From: Chryseomicrobium excrementi
Lineage (GTDB): Bacteria; Bacillota; Bacilli; Bacillales_A; Planococcaceae
Assembly: GCF_002798305.1 (NCBI RefSeq)
Contig: NZ_PCGR01000004.1
Span: 62,001-126,000 of the forward strand
DNA: 64,000 nucleotides
Direction: 5' to 3'
Under the pieces are notes generated by a model, which was not told the DNA's origin, did no database searches, and worked only from the letters and a program-made list of their open reading frames with translations. This document shows, one piece after another, positions 34,014 to 43,140 of the stretch. The position numbers were made by a program, and so were the translations under genes. Position 1 is the stretch's first letter. Every line of letters begins with the position of its first letter.

Positions 34014-35120
34014 TTAAATAGTGTCAACTGCGCCGATGCGAAGTTCGGTTTCTTTATCAAAGAAGTGAGCACGCTCCATATGGAACACGAGATCCACAGT
34101 TTGGCCGCGTTCAATAGCGTTTTGCGCATCGACACGTCCAATGAAGTCTTGTCCTTCTAAGTTGGCGTACAAGATCTGTTCTGCACCTGTAAGTTCCGCC
34201 ACTTCAATGAAAGCCGGCACACGGTGTGCATGTGTCACGTCGTACGCACCATTGTCATCTGTTACATGTTCTGGACGGATGCCAAGTACAACCTCTTTTC
34301 CTTCATACGCTTTCAAACGAGCTTGTTGGTCATCTGTTAGAGTGACTAAAACGTTACCGATTTTGAATTGTCCGTTTACAACGGTTCCGTTCAAGAAGTT
34401 CATGGATGGAGATCCAATGAAGCCCCCAACGAACATGTTGTCGGGATTGTCATAAACATCTTTAGGTGTTCCAACCTGTTGAATCACACCGTCTTTCATG
34501 ATGACGATGCGGCTAGCCATTGTCATGGCTTCTGTTTGGTCGTGTGTTACATAGATCGTTGTTGTATTTAAACGGTTGTGCAGCTTAATGATTTCTGAAC
34601 GCATTTGCACGCGAAGCTTCGAGTCTAAGTTTGAAAGTGGCTCATCCATTAAGAAAACAGAGGCATCTCGTACGATGGCACGACCTAGTGCCACACGTTG
34701 ACGCTGACCACCTGAAAGAGCTTTTGGCTTGCGGTCTAAATACTTTTCGAGGCCTAAGATTTTCGCAGCGTCATCTACTCGACGTTTGATTTCATCTTTT
34801 GGCACTTTACGGATTTTGAGACCGTATGCCATGTTGTCATACACACTCATGTGTGGGTACAAGGCATAGTTTTGGAATACCATGGCGATATCACGATCTT
34901 TTGATGCGACGTCGTTCATGCGCTTGTTGTCGATTAAGAAATCGCCTTCTGAAATGTCTTCAAGCCCTGCAATCATGCGAAGTGTTGTGGATTTCCCGCA
35001 TCCGGATGGTCCTACGAAGACGATGAATTCGCGGTCCTCTACTTCAAGATTGAAATCTGTGACTGCCTGTACTTTATTGTCATAACGTTTTGTAACGTTT
35101 TTTAGTGTAAGAGTTGTCAT
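34014..35120 (-). CDS. msmX: MsmX-like sugar ABC transporter ATPase
   Basis: 368 residues. Walker A GPSGCGKST (about 38-46), signature LSGGQRQRVALGRAIVRD (about 135-152), Walker B VFLMDEPLSNLD, H-loop in VTHDQTEA, then the MalK/UgpC-type C-terminal TOBE domain (VLGIRPEHV). MsmX energises several carbohydrate importers in Bacillus. No permease or binding protein gene for sugar lies in this operon, so it must serve partners encoded elsewhere. Its start overlaps the kinase stop by four bases. Confidence 0.92.
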   Translation of the reverse strand: MTTLTLKNVTKRYDNKVQAVTDFNLEVEDREFIVFVGPSGCGKSTTLRMIAGLEDISEGDFLIDNKRMNDVASKDRDIAMVFQNYALYPHMSVYDNMAYGLKIRKVPKDEIKRRVDDAAKILGLEKYLDRKPKALSGGQRQRVALGRAIVRDASVFLMDEPLSNLDSKLRVQMRSEIIKLHNRLNTTTIYVTHDQTEAMTMASRIVIMKDGVIQQVGTPKDVYDNPDNMFVGGFIGSPSMNFLNGTVVNGQFKIGNVLVTLTDDQQARLKAYEGKEVVLGIRPEHVTDDNGAYDVTHAHRVPAFIEVAELTGAEQILYANLEGQDFIGRVDAQNAIERGQTVDLVFHMERAHFFDKETELRIGAVDTI

Positions 35121-36034
35121 GCCATTCTTCCTTTCTCGCGTACCGCCGAGACGTCGCGTACAAGCATAGCTGCGCCGAGCATGCCTGCTTCATTTCCAAA
35201 TTCTGCTCGTTTTAAATTCAATGGCTTCAGTAACAAGGGCTCTAGTTCTTCAAGTAATTGGTCCCACCAAGCTTCCGCCGAGTCAATCACGCCTCCACCG
35301 ACCACAACGACATCCATATCGAGGATAGCCTGTAGCGAAGAAATTGTGAGCGCTAGGTCTTGTATAAAGCGCGCGCGAACTTGTTGTGCTTGCTTATGGC
35401 CTTGTAAGGCCAGGGGAAACACTTCACGAGGTGTGACGAATGAACCGTCTTCGTGTACGACTTGGTATTCCTGAATCAAGCGATGGATTGCTGAACCAGA
35501 TACATACTGTTCTGCACAGCCGCGTCTTCCGCAGCCGCAAGGGACACCGTGTGGATAGAGCAGCATATGGCCGATCTCTCCACCACCGCCGTGCTTGCCG
35601 TCCATGATTTTGCCGTCGAAAATCAAGCCACCGCCAAGTCCAGTTCCTACTGTGACCGCTACGACGTTGCGTTCGCCTTGACCAGCACCTAAGATGGCTT
35701 CTGCCAATGCAGCTACATTGGCATCGTTGTTCACAGCTACCGGAAGTCCTGTAGCTCCTTCAAGCCACTCTTTGACTGGAGTTCCTTCCCAGCCCTCGAG
35801 CTGCATTTCAAAGACGATTTTCCCTGTACCTGGTTCTACCATGCCACGCGTTCCAATCCCAATTGCCTGGACTCCAGGATGGTCGGAAAGGGCATGTTTT
35901 ACGTTTTGCTCTAAGTATGGATAAAGAGGAATCTGTGTAGGGATGGTCCAATCTGCTAAGACTTCACCTGTAGTCGTGACGACTCCAAAGCGAATTTTGG
36001 TACCGCCGATATCTACTCCAAGAACTTGTGTCAT
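35117..36034 (-). CDS. ROK-family glucokinase
   Basis: 305 residues. The N-terminal phosphate loop is GVDIGGTKIRFGVV (5-18); VNNDANVAALAEA carries the catalytic Asp; HMLLYPHGVPCGCGRRGCAEQYVSG holds the ROK zinc site His and the CxCxxxxC cysteines (about 156-180). It phosphorylates glucose released by the two alpha-glucosidases to glucose-6-phosphate, feeding Pgi. Start and stop overlap both neighbours by four bases, which places it firmly in the operon. A fructokinase or N-acetylmannosamine kinase role is less likely in this context. Confidence 0.9.
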   Translation of the reverse strand: MTQVLGVDIGGTKIRFGVVTTTGEVLADWTIPTQIPLYPYLEQNVKHALSDHPGVQAIGIGTRGMVEPGTGKIVFEMQLEGWEGTPVKEWLEGATGLPVAVNNDANVAALAEAILGAGQGERNVVAVTVGTGLGGGLIFDGKIMDGKHGGGGEIGHMLLYPHGVPCGCGRRGCAEQYVSGSAIHRLIQEYQVVHEDGSFVTPREVFPLALQGHKQAQQVRARFIQDLALTISSLQAILDMDVVVVGGGVIDSAEAWWDQLLEELEPLLLKPLNLKRAEFGNEAGMLGAAMLVRDVSAVREKGRMA

Positions 36035-37704
36035 TGGCCTTCTCCTTTTTCAAATGACAAGATGAACGCGTCATACGGCTTCAGCTCAAAGCCATCTGAT
36101 GTCTCTGTCGGTTGTGTATTTGCAAGAATGATCTCGTACCCTGAACCTGGCATGGAGATGCTTGTGCGCTTGATGTGATGTGTTTCTTCCGTGAAGTTTG
36201 CCAAGATGTACCACACGGTCGAATCAAGAGTTCGTGTGTAAACGAAGAGAGCTTCATCTTCTGGTACTAACAGTTCAAAACTGCCTTCTGTAAACATCGG
36301 AAGTTGTTTTCGCAACCGAATTAGCTGCTGATAGAAGGCGAAGATAGAATCCGGATCATTTACTGCTTGATCTGCGTTGATTGTTACTGTATTCGGGTTT
36401 TGTGCAAGCCACGGAGTGCCTGTTGTGAAACCTCCATCTGAAGTCCACTGCATCGGCGTTCTCGCATTGTCTCGCCCTTTTACATAAATCCGCTTCATAA
36501 TGCTTTCCGGTTCTTCTCCTGCTGCAAGTCGTTCGTTGTACATGTTGAGAGTTTCAATATCTTTATAATGCGAGATGTCTGGCAACTGGATATTCGTCAT
36601 GCCGAGCTCTTCACCTTGATAGATGTAAGGCGTGCCTTTTAAACCATGAAGGACAAGTGCCAGCATTTTTGCAGAATGCACTCGGTACTCTTTGTCGTTT
36701 CCAAAGCGCGAGACGATACGTGGTTGATCGTGATTGTTCCAGTACAACGAGTTCCATCCCTCGTGCGCAAGAGCAAGTTGCCACTTCTCTAGATTTCGTT
36801 TCAAGTCAGGTAAGTGAAGCTGTGTAAAGTTCCACTTGCCTCCTGGTCCTGAATCGAGGTCCATATGTTCAAATGTAAATACCATATTGAGTTCGTTTCT
36901 CTCGGGCTTCGTATAGAGAAGTGCGTCGTCTGTTGTAGCACCTGGCATCTCTCCGACCGTCAAGATGTCATAGTGACTTAGAACTTGTTCATGCATCTCT
37001 TGAAGATACGTGTGAATCTCTGGTCCGTTCATAAAATACGGACTGCCATCTCCAAATGAAGATCCTTCGTGGACGATGCCATCGGGTAGTTCGGGATGCT
37101 TCGAGATAAAGTTGATGACGTCCATGCGGAAACCGCCAATCCCTTTATCCAGCCAGTAAGTCATCATGTCGTAGATGTCTTGTCTGAGAGGTTCGTGGCG
37201 CCAGTTCAAGTCGGGTTGTTTGCGAGAGAACAGATGCAAGTAGTGCCAGTCTTCTTCTGTTCGTTCCCAGGCGGACCCTGAAAATACAGAGCCCCAGTTG
37301 TTCGGTGGATTGCCTTGTTTCCATATGTAATAGTTGCGATACGGGGACTCTGGTGATTTTGACTCTGTGAACCAAACGTGCTCATCTGATGTATGATTGA
37401 CAACGAGGTCCATAACGATTCGAATACCGCGTTTTTTTGCCTCTTCGATCAAGGTTTCCAGGTCTTCCATCGTCCCGAATTCCTCATGGATGGTTCTGTA
37501 GTCTCGAATATCATAGCCATTGTCATCATTCGGTGAGTCATAAACCGGACTCAACCAAATGACATCAATGCCGAGTTTTTCAAGGTAATCTAACTTCATT
37601 AAAATACCTGGGATATCGCCAATGCCATCTCCATTGCTGTCCATAAAACTGCGTGGATAAATCTGATAGACCACACTTGTTTTCCACCACGGCTGTTGCT
37701 GCAC
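36031..37704 (-). CDS. malL: GH13 oligo-1,6-glucosidase-type alpha-glucosidase
   Basis: 557 residues. Conserved regions: DLVVNHTSDEH (I), GFRMDVINFI with nucleophile Asp followed by Val (II), VGEMPG with acid Glu (III), YWNNHDQPR with third Asp (IV). Val after the nucleophile is typical of enzymes that cut alpha-1,6 bonds (isomaltose, panose), so the two glucosidases of this operon probably divide alpha-1,6 and alpha-1,4 work. First gene of the operon. I start at GTG 37704, behind GGGGGGTGA; ATG 37734 and GTG 37713 would lie before or within that site. Cytoplasmic: no signal peptide. Confidence 0.9.
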   Translation of the reverse strand: MQQQPWWKTSVVYQIYPRSFMDSNGDGIGDIPGILMKLDYLEKLGIDVIWLSPVYDSPNDDNGYDIRDYRTIHEEFGTMEDLETLIEEAKKRGIRIVMDLVVNHTSDEHVWFTESKSPESPYRNYYIWKQGNPPNNWGSVFSGSAWERTEEDWHYLHLFSRKQPDLNWRHEPLRQDIYDMMTYWLDKGIGGFRMDVINFISKHPELPDGIVHEGSSFGDGSPYFMNGPEIHTYLQEMHEQVLSHYDILTVGEMPGATTDDALLYTKPERNELNMVFTFEHMDLDSGPGGKWNFTQLHLPDLKRNLEKWQLALAHEGWNSLYWNNHDQPRIVSRFGNDKEYRVHSAKMLALVLHGLKGTPYIYQGEELGMTNIQLPDISHYKDIETLNMYNERLAAGEEPESIMKRIYVKGRDNARTPMQWTSDGGFTTGTPWLAQNPNTVTINADQAVNDPDSIFAFYQQLIRLRKQLPMFTEGSFELLVPEDEALFVYTRTLDSTVWYILANFTEETHHIKRTSISMPGSGYEIILANTQPTETSDGFELKPYDAFILSFEKGEGQ

Positions 37705-37732
37705 GACACTCACCCCCCATTTTCTTTCTCTC

Positions 37733-37770
37733 ATTCTACTGCTTTCAAAAGTATTATGCAAGCGCTTGCA
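37733..37770 (-). promoter_or_regulatory. Maltodextrin operon promoter with overlapping cre/MalR-like palindrome
   Basis: On the minus strand TTGCAT (37761-37756) and TAGAAT (37738-37733) are 17 bases apart. The -35 element is part of TGCAAGCGCTTGCA (37757-37770), a perfect 14-base palindrome with the central CG of LacI-family operators. It fits a catabolite response element for CcpA or an operator for the MalR-like regulator; either would block polymerase. Confidence 0.8.
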
Positions 37771-37784
37771 CAAAATTCTAAATA

Positions 37785-37817
37785 GAAAAAAACACGAATC
37801 CTAGTTGGACTCGTGTT
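37785..37817 (-). terminator. Terminator overlapping the end of the CoA-disulfide reductase gene
   Basis: AACACGAATCC (37791-37801) pairs with GGACTCGTGTT (37807-37817) with one mismatch; an A-run at 37785-37792 gives the U tail on the minus strand. The stem includes the last codons and stop of the gene. Confidence 0.8.
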
Positions 37818-39162
37818 CTCCTTCACGTTTCACTAATTTCCAGTTTCGTTTGGCAATCTGTTGAATCGGATCCCAGACTCCATTGTAGGGCGGTGCATAA
37901 CTAAGGTCTAGATCGAGTAGCTCCCCTAGACACATCTTTTGAGTCAGAGCTACTGCCAACACATCAATCCGTTTGTCGACACCCGCCCCTCCGATAATTT
38001 GAGCACCAAGGAGACATTGGGTCTCTTTCTCCCAGATCAACTTTGTGTAGAGGGTCTCTTTGCCAGGATAGTACCCGGCAACGTCATGGCCTATACGCGT
38101 ATTTGTGTCGTACTCGATGCCAATCTCCTTCACTTCTTTTTCACTAAGCCCAGTTTTTCCAAGTGCTAAATCGAAGAATTTCAGAATGGACGTCCCGAGT
38201 ATTCCTTTAAACTCGTTGTTGAAGCCCATCATGGAAAGCCCTGCGATACGCCCTTGTTTGTTGGCTGTCGTTCCAAGGGGTACGTAATCCGGTTGCTCTT
38301 TGAGCATGTGGTAATGACTCGCGCAATCTCCAGCTGCATAGACATCCGGTACAGTAGTCTCCATGCGTTCATTGACGATGAGAGCTCCGTTTTTCAGTTT
38401 TTCTGCTTTTTCGATGAACTGCGTGGACGGTCTGACACCAATGGCTATAATGACCAAGTCTGCTTCATAGTCCCCTTTTGAAGTGTGCACTTTTTCAACA
38501 GACTCGTCTCCTGTAAAATGCGTCACTTCTTCTTCCAAGTGGACCTGGACATTTTTCCGCTCGGCTTCTCGTAAAATCAGTTCGGCCATTTCTGGATCGA
38601 AGATGGTTGCTAGTTGTGGTCCTCGTTGGAACAGTCGTACTTCTTTATCGAGTTCACGGAACGATTCGGCCAGCTCAAGACCTATGTATCCTCCGCCAAT
38701 GATGGCCACGCGCTTCACGTCTTTTTTGAGTGCCGTTAAGATTTTTTCAGTATCTGGAATAGTTTTGAGCGGATAAATACCTTTTAGTGAGATGCCTTCC
38801 CACTCTGGCCATACGGATGCTGCTCCTGTTGCGACGAGCAGTTTGTCGTAGCTGACTTCGAAGTCTTCTAGTGAATGTAAGATGCGTCCTCGGACAATTT
38901 TGTTGTCCGTGTCCACTTCTCGTACTTCATGTCCTGTTCGGGCATCGATACCGTATTTTGATCGGAATTCTTCTACGCTGCGCGCGATGACGTCCGAAGA
39001 CTTTTCGATTTCTCCGCTGATTACATACGGGAGACCGCATTGCCCATAGCTGTAGATGTGGCCAGCTTCCAGTACGGTGATTTGTGGGTTCTCTTCGTTG
39101 CGGACGATTTCCATTGCGGCACTCATGCCGGCTGCGTCGCCTCCGATGATGACGTATTTCAT
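37801..39162 (-). CDS. cdr: CoA-disulfide reductase / FAD-dependent disulfide oxidoreductase
   Basis: 453 residues. FAD-binding GGDAAGMSAAMEI (8-20), the redox-active single Cys in YSYGQCGLPYVI (Cys43), NAD(P)H motif AIIGGGYIGLELAE (about 153-166), second FAD motif VPDVYAAGDCA (about 270-280) and a C-terminal dimer domain with LSYAPPYNGVWDP. The single Cys pattern fits CoA-disulfide reductase or NADH oxidase; CoA is a main thiol in many Bacillota. ATG 39162. Divergent from the AT-rich lipoprotein gene across a 21-base repeat array. Confidence 0.85.
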   Translation of the reverse strand: MKYVIIGGDAAGMSAAMEIVRNEENPQITVLEAGHIYSYGQCGLPYVISGEIEKSSDVIARSVEEFRSKYGIDARTGHEVREVDTDNKIVRGRILHSLEDFEVSYDKLLVATGAASVWPEWEGISLKGIYPLKTIPDTEKILTALKKDVKRVAIIGGGYIGLELAESFRELDKEVRLFQRGPQLATIFDPEMAELILREAERKNVQVHLEEEVTHFTGDESVEKVHTSKGDYEADLVIIAIGVRPSTQFIEKAEKLKNGALIVNERMETTVPDVYAAGDCASHYHMLKEQPDYVPLGTTANKQGRIAGLSMMGFNNEFKGILGTSILKFFDLALGKTGLSEKEVKEIGIEYDTNTRIGHDVAGYYPGKETLYTKLIWEKETQCLLGAQIIGGAGVDKRIDVLAVALTQKMCLGELLDLDLSYAPPYNGVWDPIQQIAKRNWKLVKREGEHESN

Positions 39163-39274
39163 ATGTCCACGCTCCTTTTCTATCTGTATTCTAGCTCTAC
39201 CCCTTCTGTTCCTTTCTGAATCGTGGGGAAATTAGGGAAAAGTGTTGGGTAGCTTGGTGGGAGGTGAGCGGGCG

Positions 39275-39450
39275 TTCTTCGGCATGGGGCGTGGTTTGTT
39301 CTCCATGATGTGGGGGTTCTTCTGCATGCTGTAGGGTTTGTTCTCCATGCTGTAGGGTTTGTTCTCCATGCTGTGGGGTTTGTTCTCCATGCTGTGGAGT
39401 TTCTTCTGCATGACACGAGATTTAATCTGCATGATACGGTGTTTCTTCCG
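39275..39450. repeat. 21-base tandem repeat array C
   Basis: CATG recurs at 39283, 39304, 39325, 39346, 39367, 39388, 39409 and 39430, eight units exactly 21 bases apart; the central units TTGTTCTCCATGCTGTNGGGT are almost identical. Read on the minus strand it gives heptapeptides such as SMENKPH, a consequence of the period. Unlike arrays A, B and D it lies upstream of both flanking genes (a divergent gap of 340 bases). The remainder of the gap holds a TATACT near 39465 and the ribosome site of the lipoprotein gene. Confidence 0.85.
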
Positions 39451-39502
39451 CTTCAATCTATGAGATATACTAAATTTAACTTACACGGTAGGAGTTGGAT
39501 TT

Positions 39503-40003
39503 ATGAGACGTCATAATAAGGTATTGTTACTTGTGGTAATAACTCCTTTTATATTTTGGGGGTGTGGAACGAAAAAAGATTTAAATGAAACAACTGTACC
39601 TTCTGATTTTAATTTCGTCCTTACTTATGGAGAACAAGGAAAACAACAAGTTGATACTTTCGAAAATACAGTAACCAAAGACCTTGTTAAAGATGGAACC
39701 ATAAGTACAAAATTGACTTTAACTGAATCTGACAAAATCAAACTATATGAGTTGATTTTAGAAATGAAATTTATGGATGATTTGGTATTGGTTGAAGATG
39801 CTAATTGTGACACTAGCTCCTCTAGATCTACCATGTTAAAAATTCAAATGGAAAATGAGATTAAAGTTATTAATTATGATCAGTTTTGTAACCTTACTGA
39901 AGATGCGTTAAAACTTATTAAGTTTGAAGATGAAGTGCAATCTATAATTAGTAATTATGACGAATATAAAGACCTTCCCAAATCGAATGGTTCTTATGAA
40001 TGA
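39503..40003 (+). CDS. AT-rich putative lipoprotein of unknown function
   Basis: 166 residues with a lipoprotein signal (lipobox IFWGC, Cys21) and a mature part rich in Asp, Glu, Lys and Asn. Sequence such as DFNFVLTYGEQGKQQVDTFENT and LTESDKIKLYELILEM recalls small secreted Bacillus lipoproteins, but I cannot name a family. Base composition is visibly richer in A+T than all neighbours, and codons are A/T-ending, so recent gain is likely. ATG 39503 follows TAGGAG. The downstream 150 bases hold a small hairpin (GATTGCTTTCAAGCAATC, 40069-40086) and the catalase terminator. Confidence 0.7.
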   Translation: MRRHNKVLLLVVITPFIFWGCGTKKDLNETTVPSDFNFVLTYGEQGKQQVDTFENTVTKDLVKDGTISTKLTLTESDKIKLYELILEMKFMDDLVLVEDANCDTSSSRSTMLKIQMENEIKVINYDQFCNLTEDALKLIKFEDEVQSIISNYDEYKDLPKSNGSYE

Positions 40004-40108
40004 TTAAAAGTCATGAGAGTTTAAAAGACTATTTGTGTACCTTCTAATTCATCTACTATTCTTACGATTGCTTTCAAGCAATCGCTACTTACAAAAGTAC
40101 CTACCACC

Positions 40109-40143
40109 AAAAAACCCGCCCGATGATTTTTGTCGGACGGGTT
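40109..40143. terminator. Terminator of the catalase gene
   Basis: AACCCGCCCGATGA and TGTCGGACGGGTT pair around TTTT with one mismatch; an A-run upstream and AAATTT downstream. It can serve the convergent lipoprotein and catalase genes. Confidence 0.85.
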
Positions 40144-40150
40144 AAATTTG

Positions 40151-42184
40151 TTATTGTTTGTTGTTGGACTCTCCGCCAAGTTCACGTTCCCAGAAGCGGT
40201 GTTTGGCTACCGTGTCAGCGAATGAGCCAGAGAGTACGTCATCGATGACTCCCGGCTCGCCTGTGAATCCGAGGTGCTCAAGTAATTGCTTGCCGTCGCC
40301 AGAGGAACCAATTGGTTTCACATGATCAAATGCTTCCTGTAAGAAAGTCGAAGCTTCTTTCTTATAAACGTTTGAAGCATCTGGACCGGCTACTGCAACA
40401 ACTGCATCATACAAGACAGAATCTGCTGTTAGGAACTTCTGATCGATTTCAAGACCACTATCAAGTTTCCCTTGGCGTTCTGCCACCACTTCGACTTGTA
40501 GGCCAGCTGATTTTAAAGAATCCACGACAGCTTGGACATCACCAGAAGCGTGGACTGAAGTCAGTACTGCTACTTTGCGAGTGTCTGGCTTCATTTTCGT
40601 GTTCAGCATGCTTAGGGCTGGAGATTTCTTGTCTGAATAAGGGCCTTTCTCAGTTGGTACAGGAAGGCCTAAACTTTCAGCCACTGGCCCTGCGAGATCG
40701 ATATGGACGTGACTGAACATCTCGACGACTTGTTCGCGAATGCTTGGCTCTTTACATTTTCCGAGCTCAAAACTCATCGCATCGATCAAGTGCTTTTTCT
40801 CGACTTCTGACATACTGTTGAAGAACATGGTTGCTTGTGAGAAGTGGTCTTTGAAGCTCTCGCTGCGCGCACGCACTTTGCGAGCATCGATTTTCTCTTC
40901 ATAATGACTGAAGCCGCCCTCTTCTTCTGGCGTCGTATGCGGTGTATTGTTTGCTAAAGAGTTTTTGTGATAGCTCACGCGGCCTACATTGATTGTTTGA
41001 CGGCCGTAACCATCTCGCTGGTTGTTGAAGAACGGACAGACCGGTCGGTTGATCGGCAACTCATGGAAGTTCGGCCCGCCTAAACGAATCAACTGAGTAT
41101 CTGTGTACGAGAACAAGCGACCTTGCAGTAACGGATCGTTTGTAAAATCGATTCCGGGTACTAGGTGACCTGGATGGAACGCCACTTGCTCGGTCTCTGC
41201 GAAGAAGTTGTCCGGATTGCGGTTCAACGTCATCTTGCCGACTAGTTTCACCGGCACATCTTCTTCTGGCCATAACTTAGTAGGATCTAGAATATCAAAA
41301 TCGAATTTGAATTCATCTTCTTGCGCGATGATTTGAAGACCGAGTTCCCATTCAGGGAAGTCTCCATTTTCGATGGATTGCCATAGGTCTTCTCGGTGAA
41401 AATCTGGATTTTTCCCGTTAATCTTTTGTGCTTCGTCCCAAACGACTGCATGTGTTCCGAGTACAGGTTTCCAGTGGAACTTCACAAAATGGGATTTTCC
41501 TTCTTTATTAATCAAGCGGAATGTATGCACACCGAAGCCTTCCATCATACGTAGGCTACGTGGAATGGCACGGTCAGACATCGTCCACATGACCATATGA
41601 GCGGACTCTTGGTTGTTTGCGACAAAGTCCCAGAATGTATCATGAGCAGATGCTGCTTGCGGGATTTCATTATGTGGTTCTGGTTTAACTGAATGAACTA
41701 GGTCCGGAAATTTGATGGCGTCTTGAATGAAGAATACTGGAATATTGTTTCCAACAAGATCGTAGTTCCCTTGTTCGGTGTAAAATTTTGTGGCGAATCC
41801 ACGTGCATCACGAGCTAAGTCTCCTGACCCCCGTGAACCGGCAACCGTAGAAAAGCGAACAAATACAGGTGTTTTTTTAGAAGTGTCATTGAGGAACTCG
41901 GCTTTTGTGTAGTCCTCGAGCGATTCATAAAGTTCGAATTCGCCATGCGCACCTTCTCCTCGAGCATGGACAATTCGCTCTGGAATACGCTCATGGTCGA
42001 AGTGGGTCATTTTTTCTCTGAAGTGAAAGTCTTCAATTAATGTGGGACCTCGTTCTCCGGCTTTTAATGAGAATTCATCTTCCGCCATCTTGAGGCCTTG
42101 ATTGGTCGTGAGGGCCTGGTCTTGATCATTCACACGGAACTGGTCGAGCTGCTGCTGCTTGCTGTTCTTATCTTGATTCGTCAA
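40151..42184 (-). CDS. katE: Large-subunit catalase (HPII/KatE type)
   Basis: 677 residues. The catalase core has the active-site His in [12 protein letters not shown] (His73), the Asn in [15 protein letters not shown] and the haem-ligand Tyr in RLFSYTDTQ; the C-terminal ~150 residues are the class I amidotransferase-like (DJ-1) domain that only large clade 2 catalases have. It converts hydrogen peroxide to water and oxygen. The start is a TTG at 42184, eight bases after AGGAGG. A sigma-B-like arrangement (GTTTTT, 13 bases, GGGAAG at 42229-42253, minus strand) overlaps the fabI terminator but is weak evidence. No PerR box seen. Confidence 0.93.
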   Translation of the reverse strand: MTNQDKNSKQQQLDQFRVNDQDQALTTNQGLKMAEDEFSLKAGERGPTLIEDFHFREKMTHFDHERIPERIVHARGEGAHGEFELYESLEDYTKAEFLNDTSKKTPVFVRFSTVAGSRGSGDLARDARGFATKFYTEQGNYDLVGNNIPVFFIQDAIKFPDLVHSVKPEPHNEIPQAASAHDTFWDFVANNQESAHMVMWTMSDRAIPRSLRMMEGFGVHTFRLINKEGKSHFVKFHWKPVLGTHAVVWDEAQKINGKNPDFHREDLWQSIENGDFPEWELGLQIIAQEDEFKFDFDILDPTKLWPEEDVPVKLVGKMTLNRNPDNFFAETEQVAFHPGHLVPGIDFTNDPLLQGRLFSYTDTQLIRLGGPNFHELPINRPVCPFFNNQRDGYGRQTINVGRVSYHKNSLANNTPHTTPEEEGGFSHYEEKIDARKVRARSESFKDHFSQATMFFNSMSEVEKKHLIDAMSFELGKCKEPSIREQVVEMFSHVHIDLAGPVAESLGLPVPTEKGPYSDKKSPALSMLNTKMKPDTRKVAVLTSVHASGDVQAVVDSLKSAGLQVEVVAERQGKLDSGLEIDQKFLTADSVLYDAVVAVAGPDASNVYKKEASTFLQEAFDHVKPIGSSGDGKQLLEHLGFTGEPGVIDDVLSGSFADTVAKHRFWERELGGESNNKQ

Positions 42185-42244
42185 AGTGGGCTTCCTCCTT
42201 TTAATGGACTTTCGTTTTCCATTACCCTCTTCCCTAATCCCATT

Positions 42245-42278
42245 AAAAAAAACCTAATCCAGGAAATTGGATTAGGTT
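42245..42278 (-). terminator. Terminator of fabI
   Basis: AACCTAATCC (42251-42260) and GGATTAGGTT (42269-42278) form a perfect stem followed by a U8 tail on the minus strand. Confidence 0.9.
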
Positions 42279-42289
42279 GTTGTATCAAG

Positions 42290-43066
42290 TTAAGCCATGA
42301 TGTGATAGCCACTATCGACGTAGATGACTTCTCCTGTGACTCCACGCCCAGTATCGCCTAGAAGCGCTACAGACATGTCTCCTACTTCTTGTTGCGTTAC
42401 ATTTCGCTTTAGTGGTGCTTTTGCTTCGATTTGATGAAGAATTTCATTGAAAGCCGGAACGCCTTTAGCAGCTAGCGTACGAATAGCTCCAGCTGAAATT
42501 GCATTGACACGAATCCCGTCTTTTCCGATATCGTTAGCCAAGTAACGAACAGAAGCTTCAAGAGAAGCTTTCGCTACTCCCATGACGTTGTAACCATCTA
42601 GAACGCGTTCCGCTCCTAAATAACTCATCGTGATAATCGAGCCGCCTTCTGTCATGAACGGTTTCGCTTCGCGTGCCGTAGCAATGAGCGAATAGGCGCT
42701 TGTATCTTGTGCAAAGGCAAAGCCATCGCGAGACGTCTGCAGGAAATTGTTGTGAAGATCTTCTGCATGTGCAAAAGCGATGGAGTGCACGACACCGTGG
42801 ATGACGCCAAATTTTTCTCCGATTTCACTAAATGCTTGACGGATGCTCGCGTCATCATTAACGTCACATTGGATGACTGCCGCTTCACGACCTTCTTTTT
42901 CTAAAACCTTTTGAATTTTACCAAGAGATCGTTCTTTACGGTATGTGAAGATAACATTTGCTCCTACATCAAATAAAGACTTCGCCACTCCCCAAGCAAT
43001 ACTGCGCTCGTTGGCCACACCCATCACGACTACATTTTTTCCAGACAGATTGATAATATCTCGCAT
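42290..43066 (-). CDS. fabI: Enoyl-ACP reductase FabI
   Basis: 258 residues. The atypical SDR cofactor motif is VVVMGVANERSIAWG (about 10-24), and the active site is Tyr-x6-Lys in GYNVMGVAKASLE, as in FabI. It reduces trans-2-enoyl-ACP in the last step of each fatty-acid elongation cycle with NAD(P)H. ATG 43066 is five bases after GGAGGT; an in-frame start at 43078 would overlap that site. A FapR box lies just upstream, which independently supports the assignment, as fabI is a classic FapR target. Confidence 0.95.
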   Translation of the reverse strand: MRDIINLSGKNVVVMGVANERSIAWGVAKSLFDVGANVIFTYRKERSLGKIQKVLEKEGREAAVIQCDVNDDASIRQAFSEIGEKFGVIHGVVHSIAFAHAEDLHNNFLQTSRDGFAFAQDTSAYSLIATAREAKPFMTEGGSIITMSYLGAERVLDGYNVMGVAKASLEASVRYLANDIGKDGIRVNAISAGAIRTLAAKGVPAFNEILHQIEAKAPLKRNVTQQEVGDMSVALLGDTGRGVTGEVIYVDSGYHIMA

Positions 43067-43090
43067 AGCAACCTCCATTATTAACTGTTA

Positions 43091-43140
43091 TTAGTACCTA
43101 CTACTAAATTGAGTGTAGCACAAAATAAAAAGCCTGTCGA
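43091..43140 (-). promoter_or_regulatory. FapR operator and fabI promoter
   Basis: TTAGTACCTACTACTAA (43091-43107) matches the FapR operator, an inverted TTAGTA/TACTAA repeat, with one base off perfect symmetry. On the minus strand TCGACA (43140-43135) and TACACT (43117-43112), 17 bases apart, form the promoter, so the operator covers the start point near 43105. The -35 element lies inside the terminator stem of the upstream regulator gene. Confidence 0.88.

Noticed and set aside
39275-39450. CRISPR array
   Set aside because: The units abut with no unique spacers, the 21-base period is too short, and no cas gene is present.
39180-39456. Two overlapping minus-strand frames reading as heptapeptide repeats (SMENKPH-like, AWRTNPT-like)
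   Set aside because: Two frames are open over the same bases and neither has a ribosome site; differences between units are not biased to third positions. A 21-base repeat explains both.
42222-42253. Sigma-B promoter before the catalase gene
   Set aside because: Only a weak -10 (GGGAAG) is at proper spacing, and it overlaps the fabI terminator; mentioned only as a possibility.
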